A stretch of 64,000 nucleotides of DNA, taken from contig JAVXGM010000001.1 of assembly GCA_036657395.1 (NCBI GenBank), forward strand, positions 186,001 to 250,000, given 5' to 3'. The notes beneath the pieces were generated by a model. That model was not told where the DNA came from, ran no database searches, and saw only the letters and a list, made by a program, of their open reading frames with translations. The position numbers and the translations under genes were made by a program. The stretch comes from JAVXGM01 sp036657395. Lineage in GTDB: Bacteria > Bacillota > Clostridia > Peptostreptococcales > Anaerovoracaceae. Positions 40,702-50,426 of this stretch are shown here, in pieces; the stretch's first letter is position 1; each line of letters opens with the position of its first letter.

Positions 40702-43578
40702 TTGAAGAAGAGAAAGTTTGGACTAAAGGGGATAATAATAATATTCCTGATTTTAATAGTGGTCTGCATAAGCCTTATTGGGTTTTTTACAGATTTTTTA
40801 TGGTTTAAAGAATTAGGATATGTATCAGTATTTTTCACAAAGCTTTTTACTCAGCTAAAGCTAGGTATTCCAACATTTATAGTGATTTCTTTGTTGGCAT
40901 ATGTATACTTAAAATTCCTTAAGAAAGGATATTGTAAAAAGATTGAATCTGAAGAAATTTTGGATTTGAAGAAACTTAACCTTATATCGTGGATATTTGC
41001 CCTTGCATTTGGTGCAGTTGTCACGTTTATAACCGTATCTCAGCTTTGGTTCGAGATGCTTAAATTCACCAATAGTACAGGATTTTCAATAAAGGATCCA
41101 GTATTTAATTTGGATATTTCCTTCTATATATTTAAGTTGGCGTTTATTCAGGAATTGAATCAGATTGTTATTGGAATTATTATTGCGTTTGCAATATTAA
41201 CCTTGTTATTCTATTTAGTTTTGTTAACCATGAGGGCTCCTCAGGTGTTTGAAGAAAACCAAACTAGAGATGAACAGCGTTATGATGGAACAAATACACA
41301 GTCTGACCAACCTAACGGATTTGATAATGTGACAGATATGTTTGGAAAGTTTTCTGAAGCATTCACTGGGAAAAAGTCAAATATTAATCGTCCAAGCAAG
41401 CCTAAAAAACAATTTGATGACAAGAACTTTATGCAACTCATTAGTATTGCTGAAAAGCAGCTAATCATAGTTGGTGCATTATTCTTTATCATGCTTGCTG
41501 TACACTTCTTCTTAAAGCAGTATGACATTATGTACAGCCACACTGGAGCAGTATATGGAGCAGGTTATACGGATCTTCATATTACATTATGGGTGTATAG
41601 AATTCTTGTTGCACTTTCTGTAATTTCAGGAATAGCTTTTGCCGTAGGAATCAGCAAGAGAAGATTCAAAATGGTACTTATGACTCCAGTAATCATGATT
41701 CTGGTAGGTGTTATAGGTATGGCTGGAAGTTACGTTATGCAAAACTTTATCGTTTCGCCCGACGAAATCAATAAAGAAAGTAAATATTTGGAGAGAAACA
41801 TTGAATATACACAATATGCTTATGACTTACAGGGCGTAAAGGTCAAACCGTTTTCTGCAAAGAGCAATCTGGAATCCAAAGATATTTCAGGGAACATGGA
41901 GACAATTTCTAATATTAGAATTAATGACTATGAGCCGGCAGCCAAGTTTTACAACCAGACTCAGGCTATTAGACAGTACTATGAGTTTAATGATGTAGAT
42001 GTAGATAGATACATGATTAATGGGAAATATACTCAGACATTCCTATCAGCTAGAGAGATCAATGAACAAAAAATTAATGAATCTTGGCTGAACAAGCATC
42101 TGAAATATACTCATGGATACGGTATTACTTTATCTAGAGTAGACAAAGTTACTAATAGTGGTCAGCCTGATATGTTAATTGACAGTATTCCACCAGTATC
42201 ACAGGTAAAAGAAATCGATGTTAAACGTCCAGAAATTTACTTTGGCGAAAAGACTGAAAATTATCTGCTTGTTAATACAGATGAACAAGAATTCGACTAC
42301 CCAGATGGTGATAATAATAAGTATGTAACATACGAAGGCGAAGCAGGAATCAAGATGAACTTCCTTAACAGAGCATTATTTGCAGTAAAGGAACAGAGTT
42401 TGAAGTTGTTAGTTTCTAGTAATATTACAGATAAATCAAAAATTATAATTAATAGAAATATTGAGGATAGAGTTAGAAAAGTTATGCCATATCTAGAATA
42501 CGATAGCGACCCATATATCGTTACTGCGGATGGGCAATTGTTCTGGATGATTGACGCATACACAACAAGTACTAGATACCCTTATTCAGAGCCATATAGC
42601 ACAGACTCTCAGACAAACTATATAAGAAACTCTATAAAGGTTGTAATTAACGCATATAATGGAGCGACTGATTTCTACCTAGTAGATGACAAGGATCCGA
42701 TTGCAAACACTTATAAAGAAATTTATCCTGACCTTTTTAAAGACTTTAAGGAAATGCCGGAATCATTACGTGCACACGTAAGATATCCAAATGCAATGTT
42801 TGATATTCAGGCTAAAGTATATAAGCGTTATCACATGAATGATGTGAAAGTATTCTACCAAAATGAAGACTTGTGGGATATTGCAGATGAGATTTATGGA
42901 ACAAAAGAAACGGAAATGCAGCCGAATTACTATATCATGAAGCTACCTGGTGAAAAGGATGCAGAGTTTGTTAACTCCATTCCATACACCCCTAGGGACA
43001 AGAAAAATATGACAGCCCTTATGGTGGCCAGAAATGATGGAGAAAATTATGGCGAGTTAGTTCTGTATCAGCTGCCAAAGAGCAAGCTAGTATACGGACC
43101 AATGCAGATAGAAGCCCAGATAGACCAGAACACGGAGATTTCCAAAGAGTTCTCATTGTGGCAGTCATCAGGCTCCACATACAGCCGTGGCAATATGTTT
43201 GTTATTCCAATTGAAGACTCACTACTTTATGTAGAACCAGTTTACTTGGAAGCTACAAATTCGAGCATACCAGAAGTTAAGCGAGTAATCGTTGCCTATG
43301 GTGATCAGATTGCTTACGAAGCCACACTTGCAGAAGCTTTGAATTCACTGTTTGGTGAAGGAAGTGCCACTGAGAGCAAAGGCAGTATGAACACAAAGAA
43401 GAAGGACGACAAGAGCAATAAATCAATGTCACAAGACCAACTGATTAAGGATGCACAGGAAGCCTTCAAAAATGCAGAAGACGCTCAAAAGCGTGGAGAC
43501 TGGGAAAAATATGGACAGTATTTAGACGAGCTACAAAGCAATCTAAGTCAGTTGTCACCTAGTACAAATAAAAACTAA
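40702..43578 (+). CDS. UPF0182 family membrane protein
   Basis: The 958-residue protein belongs to UPF0182 (COG1615), large membrane proteins of unknown role common in Bacillota, Actinobacteria and Cyanobacteria. About seven helices fill residues 1-345 (LWFKELGYVSVFFTKL near residue 34 is typical). A large extracytoplasmic domain follows, with YLERNIEYTQYAYDL near residue 360 and LVYGPMQIEAQIDQNTEISKEFSLW near residue 795, and the C-terminal tail is charged and helical (EAFKNAEDAQKRGDWEKYGQYLDEL). The start is TTG at 40702, set by GGAGG. The length is normal. Confidence 0.93.
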   Translation: MKKRKFGLKGIIIIFLILIVVCISLIGFFTDFLWFKELGYVSVFFTKLFTQLKLGIPTFIVISLLAYVYLKFLKKGYCKKIESEEILDLKKLNLISWIFALAFGAVVTFITVSQLWFEMLKFTNSTGFSIKDPVFNLDISFYIFKLAFIQELNQIVIGIIIAFAILTLLFYLVLLTMRAPQVFEENQTRDEQRYDGTNTQSDQPNGFDNVTDMFGKFSEAFTGKKSNINRPSKPKKQFDDKNFMQLISIAEKQLIIVGALFFIMLAVHFFLKQYDIMYSHTGAVYGAGYTDLHITLWVYRILVALSVISGIAFAVGISKRRFKMVLMTPVIMILVGVIGMAGSYVMQNFIVSPDEINKESKYLERNIEYTQYAYDLQGVKVKPFSAKSNLESKDISGNMETISNIRINDYEPAAKFYNQTQAIRQYYEFNDVDVDRYMINGKYTQTFLSAREINEQKINESWLNKHLKYTHGYGITLSRVDKVTNSGQPDMLIDSIPPVSQVKEIDVKRPEIYFGEKTENYLLVNTDEQEFDYPDGDNNKYVTYEGEAGIKMNFLNRALFAVKEQSLKLLVSSNITDKSKIIINRNIEDRVRKVMPYLEYDSDPYIVTADGQLFWMIDAYTTSTRYPYSEPYSTDSQTNYIRNSIKVVINAYNGATDFYLVDDKDPIANTYKEIYPDLFKDFKEMPESLRAHVRYPNAMFDIQAKVYKRYHMNDVKVFYQNEDLWDIADEIYGTKETEMQPNYYIMKLPGEKDAEFVNSIPYTPRDKKNMTALMVARNDGENYGELVLYQLPKSKLVYGPMQIEAQIDQNTEISKEFSLWQSSGSTYSRGNMFVIPIEDSLLYVEPVYLEATNSSIPEVKRVIVAYGDQIAYEATLAEALNSLFGEGSATESKGSMNTKKKDDKSNKSMSQDQLIKDAQEAFKNAEDAQKRGDWEKYGQYLDELQSNLSQLSPSTNKN

Positions 43579-43609
43579 TATATAACAAAAATAGTATTCT
43601 TTTGGCTTA

Positions 43610-43653
43610 GGGCATTCTTTTCGCAATGACTGTGAAAGGGGTGTCCTATGCCC
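43610..43653 (+). promoter_or_regulatory. Structured leader of glutamine synthetase gene
   Basis: GGGCAT (43610-43615) pairs with ATGCCC (43648-43653), enclosing a second stem CTTTTCGCA/TGTGAAAGG (43617-43625 / 43631-43639, two G-U pairs). No T-run follows, so it is not a plain terminator. It may be a control element for glnA or a processing hairpin; no known riboswitch was recognised. Confidence 0.45.
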
Positions 43654-43684
43654 GTTAATAACGACTGTTGAGAGGAGAGTTTAT

Positions 43685-45601
43685 ATGCTAAGGTATGATT
43701 TAGATAAAATGCTATTCAATATACCACCGGATTGTCATACTATTCCAGAGATTACTCGTAGGTTAAAAGAACATCCGGAAGTAAGGTTTGCATCCTTGGT
43801 GGGAATCGATATTGGTGGTCACGATACAGATGAGAAAATCCCTATAGAACTGTTTATTGAAGATATGGAAAAGTTTTTAAAAGATGGGGTTCAGACGGAT
43901 GGATCTAGCGTAGTGCTACCTAAGATTGCTGAACTGAATAATGCAAAGGTGGATATTATACCAGATAAAGAGGCAAATTGGTATGTTGATTATAACCTTA
44001 TGCACATTGATCGGGAAACCCAACTTCCAGTGGGAACACTGCGAGTTCCAGCCTTTTTATTACATAATGATAGCAAAGAAGTTGGTGCTAGAGTAGTTCT
44101 GAGGGATGCCATTGTAAATTTTAAAAGAGATTTGATGGAAATCCTAAAGGAAAATCCTTATGTATTTGATCACTTACCTATAGGAAGCGTTGATGAAATC
44201 GAAAAATTAGAAATTACAGCTGCTACAGAGCTTGAATTTTGGGTGAGAACGCCTGATGATGAGGCGGATAGACAGCAACTTTCTACAGCACAAACCTTAA
44301 AGGAGCAGTACTGGAAAAGGACCATTGGCCCTGTAAGAACCGCTTTAGAAGAACTCATGCTTGTGCTTGATAAATATGGTTTTGAGATGGAAATGGGTCA
44401 TAAAGAAGTGGGAGGAGTAAAGGCGAAGATTGCAAACTCCGGCAGCTATGACCACATTATGGAACAGCTTGAAATCGACTGGAAGTTCTCTACAGCTATT
44501 CAGGCCGCAGACAATGAAAACCAGATAAAATATATAGTAAAGGATATTTTCCGTCTTCACGGGCTGGAAGTTACATTTATGGCCAAACCCATGGAAGGTG
44601 TGGCAGGAAGCGGAGAGCATACCCATATGGGCCTTGCAGCTAAGCTTAAAGATGGAAGTCGGGTCAACTTATTTTCAGCTAAAGATAAAGATAGCGACTT
44701 TATAAGTCCTATAGGGTTTGGTGCCATTTTAGGAATGCTGAAAAACTATGAGGTTATTAACCCATTTGTCAGCTCAACAAACGATTCATTTAACAGACTG
44801 AAGCCTGGCTATGAAGCGCCGGTTTGTATAGTTACATCACTAGGCCATAAAGTGGCTCGTCCATCGAGAAACAGAACTGTGCTTATTGGACTTGTAAGAG
44901 ATTTAAAAAACCCGTTGGCAACTAGATTTGAGCTTCGGTCTCCAAATCCAAAGAGCAATACATACTTAGTGTTAGCGGCCTCATATATGGCCATGCTAGA
45001 CGGGATAAAAGCTTCCTTAGAAAACAATAAGACTTCCAAACAATTGGAGGCCTCCCTGTCCAAGGACTACGGAAAAGAAGATTTTTACCTGGAAAAGGAT
45101 CGATTATATCGAAGCGAGCTAGACGTTTTTGATGAATATACTCAAGAAGAGCGAAATCGTCTATTTGGAACGGTTCCATATACAGTCTGGGAAAACATTT
45201 GTGCATTTAAAGATTATCCAGAGAAACTTAAGATTTTTCAAAGAGATAACGTAATGACACCAATCACTCTAGAATCCTTTAAGGAAGCCATTTTAGCTCA
45301 GTGGATTACAGAACTTCACAATAGAATCGTACCTAATACCATGGATCTTATTCGCCAGTGTGTGAAATGCCATGATGAGGCAGACTGTGTGGATTATGAT
45401 GTAGTGTATTGGGAAAAGATAAACACAATTCGAAACTTTTTAGGCAAGGATAAGCTGAACGAAGAGTGCCTGCTTACTAAAATCGTTAAGGCGCTAGATA
45501 ACAAGGATTACCAGATTGCCTCTGACTTACAACTTGAAATGCAGAAAAAAGTAGAAGAATTGACTCAATTATATGTTGTTTATAAGAAAAATTTATTTTA
45601 G
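43685..45601 (+). CDS. glnA: Glutamine synthetase (long clostridial form)
   Basis: This enzyme makes glutamine from glutamate, ammonia and ATP. The 638-residue protein is longer than GS type I (about 450). Residues 60-130 hold an N-terminal beta-grasp-like part (TDGSSVVLP), the catalytic domain has ITAATELEFWV near residue 180, MAKPMEGVAGSGEHTHMGL (residues about 300-318) and RSPNPKSNTYLVLAA near residue 420, and a helical C-terminal extension follows. This matches the GS found in Clostridia rather than GSIII, which exceeds 700 residues. GAGAGGAGAG precedes the ATG. SerRS follows after nine bases. Confidence 0.9.
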   Translation: MLRYDLDKMLFNIPPDCHTIPEITRRLKEHPEVRFASLVGIDIGGHDTDEKIPIELFIEDMEKFLKDGVQTDGSSVVLPKIAELNNAKVDIIPDKEANWYVDYNLMHIDRETQLPVGTLRVPAFLLHNDSKEVGARVVLRDAIVNFKRDLMEILKENPYVFDHLPIGSVDEIEKLEITAATELEFWVRTPDDEADRQQLSTAQTLKEQYWKRTIGPVRTALEELMLVLDKYGFEMEMGHKEVGGVKAKIANSGSYDHIMEQLEIDWKFSTAIQAADNENQIKYIVKDIFRLHGLEVTFMAKPMEGVAGSGEHTHMGLAAKLKDGSRVNLFSAKDKDSDFISPIGFGAILGMLKNYEVINPFVSSTNDSFNRLKPGYEAPVCIVTSLGHKVARPSRNRTVLIGLVRDLKNPLATRFELRSPNPKSNTYLVLAASYMAMLDGIKASLENNKTSKQLEASLSKDYGKEDFYLEKDRLYRSELDVFDEYTQEERNRLFGTVPYTVWENICAFKDYPEKLKIFQRDNVMTPITLESFKEAILAQWITELHNRIVPNTMDLIRQCVKCHDEADCVDYDVVYWEKINTIRNFLGKDKLNEECLLTKIVKALDNKDYQIASDLQLEMQKKVEELTQLYVVYKKNLF

Positions 45602-45610
45602 GAGAAGGTC

Positions 45611-46885
45611 ATGTTAGATATTAAAAGAATCCGAGAAGATTTTGAAAATGTAAAAGAAGCCATTGAACGTCGAGGCCACGGAGACTATGGTCTTGAAGGA
45701 GTTCGGGAACTGGACAAAAGAAGAAGAGCACTTTTGGCTGAAGTTGAGCAGATGAAAAACAAACAGGGGATTGCATCTAAAGAGATTCCAAAGCTTAAGA
45801 AAGCGGGAGAAGATGCTTCTGAACTGATGAAGGAAATGAAAATACTATCAGAAGAGATTAAAACTTTAGATTTGCAGGTTAATGAAGTAGAAGTAGGGCT
45901 AAAAGAAGCTTTGTTGAACATTCCTAACGTGCCAAACAAGGAAGTGCCAATGGGTGCAAGTGATGAGGATAACGTTGAAATGCGTAAAGTTGGGGAACCG
46001 ACAGTTTTTGACTTTAAACAAAAAGCACATTGGGATGTGGGAACAGATTTGGACATTTTAGACTTTGAACGTGCAGCCAAGATTTCTGGGGCAAGATTTA
46101 CCGTATATAAAGGCCTAGGAGCAAGATTAGAACGTTCAGTAATTAACTTTATGCTTAACCTTCACACTGAAGAACATGGATTTACAGAAATTCTACCACC
46201 ATTTATGGTGAACAGGGATGCAATGATTGGGACTGGACAGCTCCCTAAATTTGAGGAGGATATGTTTCACATACCAGCAAAAGACTTTTTCCTTATTCCA
46301 ACGGCAGAAGTACCTGTAACAAACCTTAGAATGAATGAAATACTTTCCGAATCAGAGCTGCCAGTCTACTATACTGCATACACTCCATGCTTTAGAAAAG
46401 AGGCAGGATCAGCAGGTAGAGACACACGAGGCCTTATACGCCAGCATCAGTTTAACAAAGTTGAACTAGTGAAATTCGTAAAGCCAGAAACATCATATCA
46501 GGAGCTTGACAGCCTTGTTGCGGCAGCGGAAACCGTACTTAAAAAATTGAAAATTCCATATAGAGTGGTAAGACTTGCTACTGGAGATTTAGGATTTTCA
46601 TCTGCTATGACTTATGATATTGAAGTGTGGATGCCAAGCTATGGCAAATATGTGGAGATTTCATCTTGCAGTAATTTTGAAAGCTATCAGGCAAGAAGAG
46701 GGAATATTAGATTCAGACCAGAGCAAAAGGGAAAACCGGAATTTGTCCATACACTAAATGGATCAGGGTTAGCAGTTGGAAGAACAGTAGCTGCTATTTT
46801 AGAAAATTATCAGCAAGCAGATGGTTCAGTAGTAGTTCCAGAAGTGCTACGACCATATATGGGAACAGACAAAATTTTAATATAA
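45611..46885 (+). CDS. serS: Seryl-tRNA synthetase
   Basis: This class II aminoacyl-tRNA synthetase charges tRNA-Ser. The 424-residue protein has the N-terminal antiparallel coiled coil (about 27-100) that grips the tRNA long arm, then motif 1 near residue 195 (GFTEILPPFMVN), motif 2 (FRKEAGSAGRDTRGLIRQHQF, near 262-282) and motif 3 (NGSGLAVGRTVAAILENYQ, near 383). GGAG precedes the ATG. It is 10 bases from glnA and 10 from the next gene. Confidence 0.97.
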   Translation: MLDIKRIREDFENVKEAIERRGHGDYGLEGVRELDKRRRALLAEVEQMKNKQGIASKEIPKLKKAGEDASELMKEMKILSEEIKTLDLQVNEVEVGLKEALLNIPNVPNKEVPMGASDEDNVEMRKVGEPTVFDFKQKAHWDVGTDLDILDFERAAKISGARFTVYKGLGARLERSVINFMLNLHTEEHGFTEILPPFMVNRDAMIGTGQLPKFEEDMFHIPAKDFFLIPTAEVPVTNLRMNEILSESELPVYYTAYTPCFRKEAGSAGRDTRGLIRQHQFNKVELVKFVKPETSYQELDSLVAAAETVLKKLKIPYRVVRLATGDLGFSSAMTYDIEVWMPSYGKYVEISSCSNFESYQARRGNIRFRPEQKGKPEFVHTLNGSGLAVGRTVAAILENYQQADGSVVVPEVLRPYMGTDKILI

Positions 46886-46895
46886 GGAGAAAAGA

Positions 46896-47984
46896 ATGAG
46901 CTTTAAATTAGTTGAATACGCAGTTCCTGATTTTTCACAGGAACAATTTGTTAATGCTCCGGAAGCAACACTTGTGGCCTCTCCAAGATCCATGGCTGCA
47001 CCAGATAACTTCCATGCAACATCTATTTTCCCAGAATACTTCAAAATAGAAGGAGAATGGCGTTTGCCAAAAGACTCAAGAATGGATTGCGTAGCGATTT
47101 ATGAAAATGGAGAAGTCTTTGTTAGAGAATTTAGAAATATTAAGAAGGGGGACCTTATCGTTCTTGGTAGAACAGAATGCTGCGAAGAAGGGATCTACGT
47201 CAACGCAGAGGGGTTTGAAGGAAAAGATGCAGGTAAAGACACCCCGTTCTCATTTAGACAGAGCAGAAGCCGAGAAACGGCATTCTCATACGATTATGAC
47301 CAGCTATATGATCTGCTTCGCCACGAAAAAGAACATGGAAACATATTGTGGGTGCTAGGACCAGCTTGTGCTTTTGACGCAGAAGCTAGAGAAGCCTTTT
47401 CAAAGCTTGTAGCAGGTGGATATGTAGATGGACTTCTTGCAGGGAATGCTTTGGCGACTCACGACTTAGAGGCAGGACTTTTAGGGACGGCTTTAGGTCA
47501 GGACATTCGAAACCAAAAAGCCCATTACAACGGTCATTATAATCATATTGATACTATAAATAAGGTTAACCTATATGGCTCTATTCCAGAGTTTATCAAA
47601 CAGGAAAACATTACAGATGGAATAATGTACAGCTGTGTAAAGCATGGTGTACCATTTGTTTTAAACGGATCTATTCGAGACGATGGTCCTCTTCCAGAAG
47701 TATACGAACATACTTATCAGGGACAAGATGCCATTAGAAGCTATGTTCGAAAGGCAACTACGGTTATTGGAATGGCAACAGTGCTTCATACCATAGCAAC
47801 AGGAAATATGACACCAAATTATAGAATTTTAGAAGATGGTACTGTAAGACAGGTATATTTCTACATCGTAGATACTTCTGAATTTGCAGTAAACAAGCTT
47901 GGGGACAGAGGAAGCCTGGCTGCCAAGGGGATAGTTACTAATGTTCAGGATTTTGTCTGCAATTTAGCCAAGGGACTTGAATAA
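46896..47984 (+). CDS. TIGR00300 / LOR-SDH domain protein, ornithine cyclodeaminase-like
   Basis: I recognise the 362-residue protein as the TIGR00300 family. Its C-terminal half has VLGPACAFDAEAREAF, GYVDGLLAGNALATHDLEAGLLGTALG and the highly conserved GIMYSCVKHGVPFVLNGSIRDDGPLPE, ending near DRGSLAAKGIVTNVQDF. Members include the archaeal-type ornithine cyclodeaminase and the C-terminal domain of cyanobacterial AgrE/ArgZ, which turn ornithine into proline and ammonia using NAD. If so here, the cell has both this route and the ort-ora route for ornithine. It lies between serS and an aminotransferase. GGAG precedes the ATG. Confidence 0.8.
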   Translation: MSFKLVEYAVPDFSQEQFVNAPEATLVASPRSMAAPDNFHATSIFPEYFKIEGEWRLPKDSRMDCVAIYENGEVFVREFRNIKKGDLIVLGRTECCEEGIYVNAEGFEGKDAGKDTPFSFRQSRSRETAFSYDYDQLYDLLRHEKEHGNILWVLGPACAFDAEAREAFSKLVAGGYVDGLLAGNALATHDLEAGLLGTALGQDIRNQKAHYNGHYNHIDTINKVNLYGSIPEFIKQENITDGIMYSCVKHGVPFVLNGSIRDDGPLPEVYEHTYQGQDAIRSYVRKATTVIGMATVLHTIATGNMTPNYRILEDGTVRQVYFYIVDTSEFAVNKLGDRGSLAAKGIVTNVQDFVCNLAKGLE

Positions 47985-48002
47985 TCAAAGGAGAATGAAA
48001 AA

Positions 48003-49187
48003 ATGATCGCAGAAAAGATGAAGCCGTTAATGGCTAACAATTCAGCAATAAGAACTATGTTTGAAGAAGGGGATAAAATGCGGGCTAAGTATGGCTCGAA
48101 AAATGTATACGACTTTAGCTTAGGCAATCCTGATGCACCCACTCCACCTGAAGTGAACCAGGCGATAATTGACATTCTTAATGAGGAACCACCACAGATT
48201 TTACATGGATATATGAGCAATGCAGGATTTGAAGACGTGCGCCAAAAGATTGCCCAGAAGATTAACAAGGACCATGGGACAGATTTTTCCAAGGGAAATA
48301 TCATTATGACTGTAGGTGCCGCTAGCGGAATCAATGTTGCTCTTAAGACAATATTAAATCCAGTTGAGGAAGTTATTATTTTTTCTCCATATTTTTTAGA
48401 ATACAAATGGTACGTGAATAATTTTGATGGAGTCATCGTAGAGGCAGGGACAAAAGAGGAAACTTTCCAGCCAGATCTTAAAGATTTTGAAGATAAGATT
48501 ACAGAAAAAACTAGAGTTGTGTTAATCAATTCACCTAACAATCCCACAGGAGCGGTTTACTCAGAAGAAACTATTAAAAGTATTGCTAAGATTCTTGACA
48601 GAAAACAAAAAGAATTGGGGAGAGCAATTTTCATTTTAGCCGATGAGCCGTACAGAGAATTGGCATATGATGGAATAGACGTTCCTTATATAACTAAGTA
48701 TTATAAAAATACAATTGTAGCATACTCTTATAGTAAATCACTTTCACTTCCTGGAGAGCGTATTGGATATTTGGTAATTCCAAGTGAGTTAGAGCAGAGC
48801 CAGCTTGTTTTTGAAACTGCCTCTAATGCAAATAGAATTATCGGGTGTGTTAATGCACCTTCTCTTCAGCAGAAAGTGATTGGAAAATGTGTGGATGTCA
48901 AGGTTAATCTTGATTATTACGACAGGAATAGGACGGCGTTATATAAATGTCTTACAGAGTGTGGCTTTTCATGCGTTAAGCCAGAAGGAGCCTTCTATTT
49001 GTTCGTGAAATCTCCGACGGAAGATGAGTCTATATTTTGTGAGGCTGCCAAGAAATATAATATTCTCATGGTGGCGGGAAGTGCATTTGCAAAGCCAGGA
49101 TATGTAAGATTGGCATATTGCGTATCTTACGAAACTATTGTAAATTCTATGGATGGATTCAAGAGTCTTGGGGCGGAATTTAATTAA
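48003..49187 (+). CDS. PLP-dependent aminotransferase, class I/II
   Basis: The 394-residue fold type I enzyme shows LGNPDAPTPPEV near residue 40, NSPNNPTGAVY near residue 178, the Asp of ADEPYREL near residue 217 and the PLP lysine in YSYSKSLSLPGERIG near residue 244. The C-terminal Arg that binds substrate carboxylate is in YVRLAYCVS. The substrate cannot be decided from sequence; aspartate- or alanine-type activity is usual. AAGGAG precedes the ATG at 48003 with a 9-base spacer. It probably shares a transcript with the TIGR00300 gene. Confidence 0.88.
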   Translation: MIAEKMKPLMANNSAIRTMFEEGDKMRAKYGSKNVYDFSLGNPDAPTPPEVNQAIIDILNEEPPQILHGYMSNAGFEDVRQKIAQKINKDHGTDFSKGNIIMTVGAASGINVALKTILNPVEEVIIFSPYFLEYKWYVNNFDGVIVEAGTKEETFQPDLKDFEDKITEKTRVVLINSPNNPTGAVYSEETIKSIAKILDRKQKELGRAIFILADEPYRELAYDGIDVPYITKYYKNTIVAYSYSKSLSLPGERIGYLVIPSELEQSQLVFETASNANRIIGCVNAPSLQQKVIGKCVDVKVNLDYYDRNRTALYKCLTECGFSCVKPEGAFYLFVKSPTEDESIFCEAAKKYNILMVAGSAFAKPGYVRLAYCVSYETIVNSMDGFKSLGAEFN

Positions 49188-49304
49188 TGTATAGTTTGTG
49201 TGAAGTATTTTTCGGCAGATTGACATATAGGTAAAAATGGGGTAACCTTATAGGCAAGTGTTTAAGAAAAAATAAGTTATGGATTTGCAAAAAAGGAAAG
49301 TGGT

Positions 49305-50354
49305 ATGATTGAAAAAACATTAACTTCGGTTAAGCAAAACGTTTTAAAAGTTGGCATTGTTTTTGTAACTTTGTTGGTAATTGCCGTTGCGGTAATGGTG
49401 TTCTTGCACGTTACAAAGCCTTATGCGGTTTATGGGGATGGCCAAAAAGTAGAAGAGCCATGGGCAGTAGTTGCAGGGGATGACGAATTGTTTCTTGTGG
49501 CAAGCCAAGCAGACGGAAAAGCGGTAGTAGAGGGTCTTAAGTCCTACTACACCAAAGAGATCAAAGCTCCTAAGGGAGTGACAGTTACTCCAGAAGTCAC
49601 TTTTGTAGAAAAGGACTTAAAACGAGGAGAAGAACCACTGACAGCATTAAAAACAAAAGAAGCAATAGATTTTGTGGTTACAGAGAATGCTAAAAAAGAG
49701 CCATTGTTGGCAGTGACAACAAAAGAAACAGTAAAAGACATGAAGAAGATTGCCCATAAGACTAAAGTTAAGAAAAGCAAAGAGTTGTATACGGGTGATA
49801 AAGAAGTAAAAGTAGAAGGAAAAACTGGTAAAAAGCTGGTTGTTAGCGAAATTACAAGGATTAATGGTAAGATTGTAGATACAGATGTAGTGAAGACTGC
49901 AATTAAGAAAAAAGCAGTTACAGAGGTCGTTGCAAAGGGCACTAAAGAAAAAATGACGGCAAGTGTTGCAACAGCTAGTGTATCTAGAGGTGGTGCAGCA
50001 ATTGGCAGAGGATCCACAAATGAAGTAGTAAACTATGCACTTCAATTTGTAGGTAATCCTTACGTTTACGGCGGCAACAGTTTGACTAACGGGACGGACT
50101 GTTCAGGATTTACAAAGGGTGTTTATGCTAAGTTTGGCATATCTCTTCCAAGGACTTCAGGGGCACAGGCCTCTGTAGGAAAGAGCGTTTCTTACAGTGA
50201 AGCAAAACCGGGAGATCTGCTTTGTTATCCGGGTCATGTAGGTATATATATTGGTAATGGGCAAATCGTTCATGCTAGCACACCTGCTACAGGTATTAAG
50301 ATAGGTAGTGCAACTTATCGATCTATAAGCTCGGTAAGAAGAATCATGGAGTAA
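49305..50354 (+). CDS. Cell-wall hydrolase with G5 and NlpC/P60 domains
   Basis: This is a predicted D,L-endopeptidase acting on peptidoglycan stems. The 349-residue protein has a membrane anchor or uncleaved signal (about 15-35), an N-terminal region to residue 150, a G5 domain (about 153-212, KKSKELYTGDKEVKVEG to TEVVAKGTKEK) and a C-terminal NlpC/P60 domain (about 242-349). The catalytic Cys is in GTDCSGF near residue 266, with the His in GHVGIYIG and a second His in IVHAS. GGAAAG precedes the ATG. It is monocistronic with its own terminator. Confidence 0.92.
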   Translation: MIEKTLTSVKQNVLKVGIVFVTLLVIAVAVMVFLHVTKPYAVYGDGQKVEEPWAVVAGDDELFLVASQADGKAVVEGLKSYYTKEIKAPKGVTVTPEVTFVEKDLKRGEEPLTALKTKEAIDFVVTENAKKEPLLAVTTKETVKDMKKIAHKTKVKKSKELYTGDKEVKVEGKTGKKLVVSEITRINGKIVDTDVVKTAIKKKAVTEVVAKGTKEKMTASVATASVSRGGAAIGRGSTNEVVNYALQFVGNPYVYGGNSLTNGTDCSGFTKGVYAKFGISLPRTSGAQASVGKSVSYSEAKPGDLLCYPGHVGIYIGNGQIVHASTPATGIKIGSATYRSISSVRRIME

Positions 50355-50370
50355 TTAAGTAAGTATAAAC

Positions 50371-50400
50371 AAAGCTGTCTCGTTTGAGGCAGCTTTTTAT
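50371..50400 (+). terminator. Terminator after the NlpC/P60 gene
   Basis: AAAGCTGTCTC at 50371-50381 pairs with GAGGCAGCTTT at 50386-50396 (one G-U), followed by T-rich sequence. Confidence 0.85.
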
Positions 50401-50426
50401 TTTTTGGGAAAAGCACAGGTGATGTT

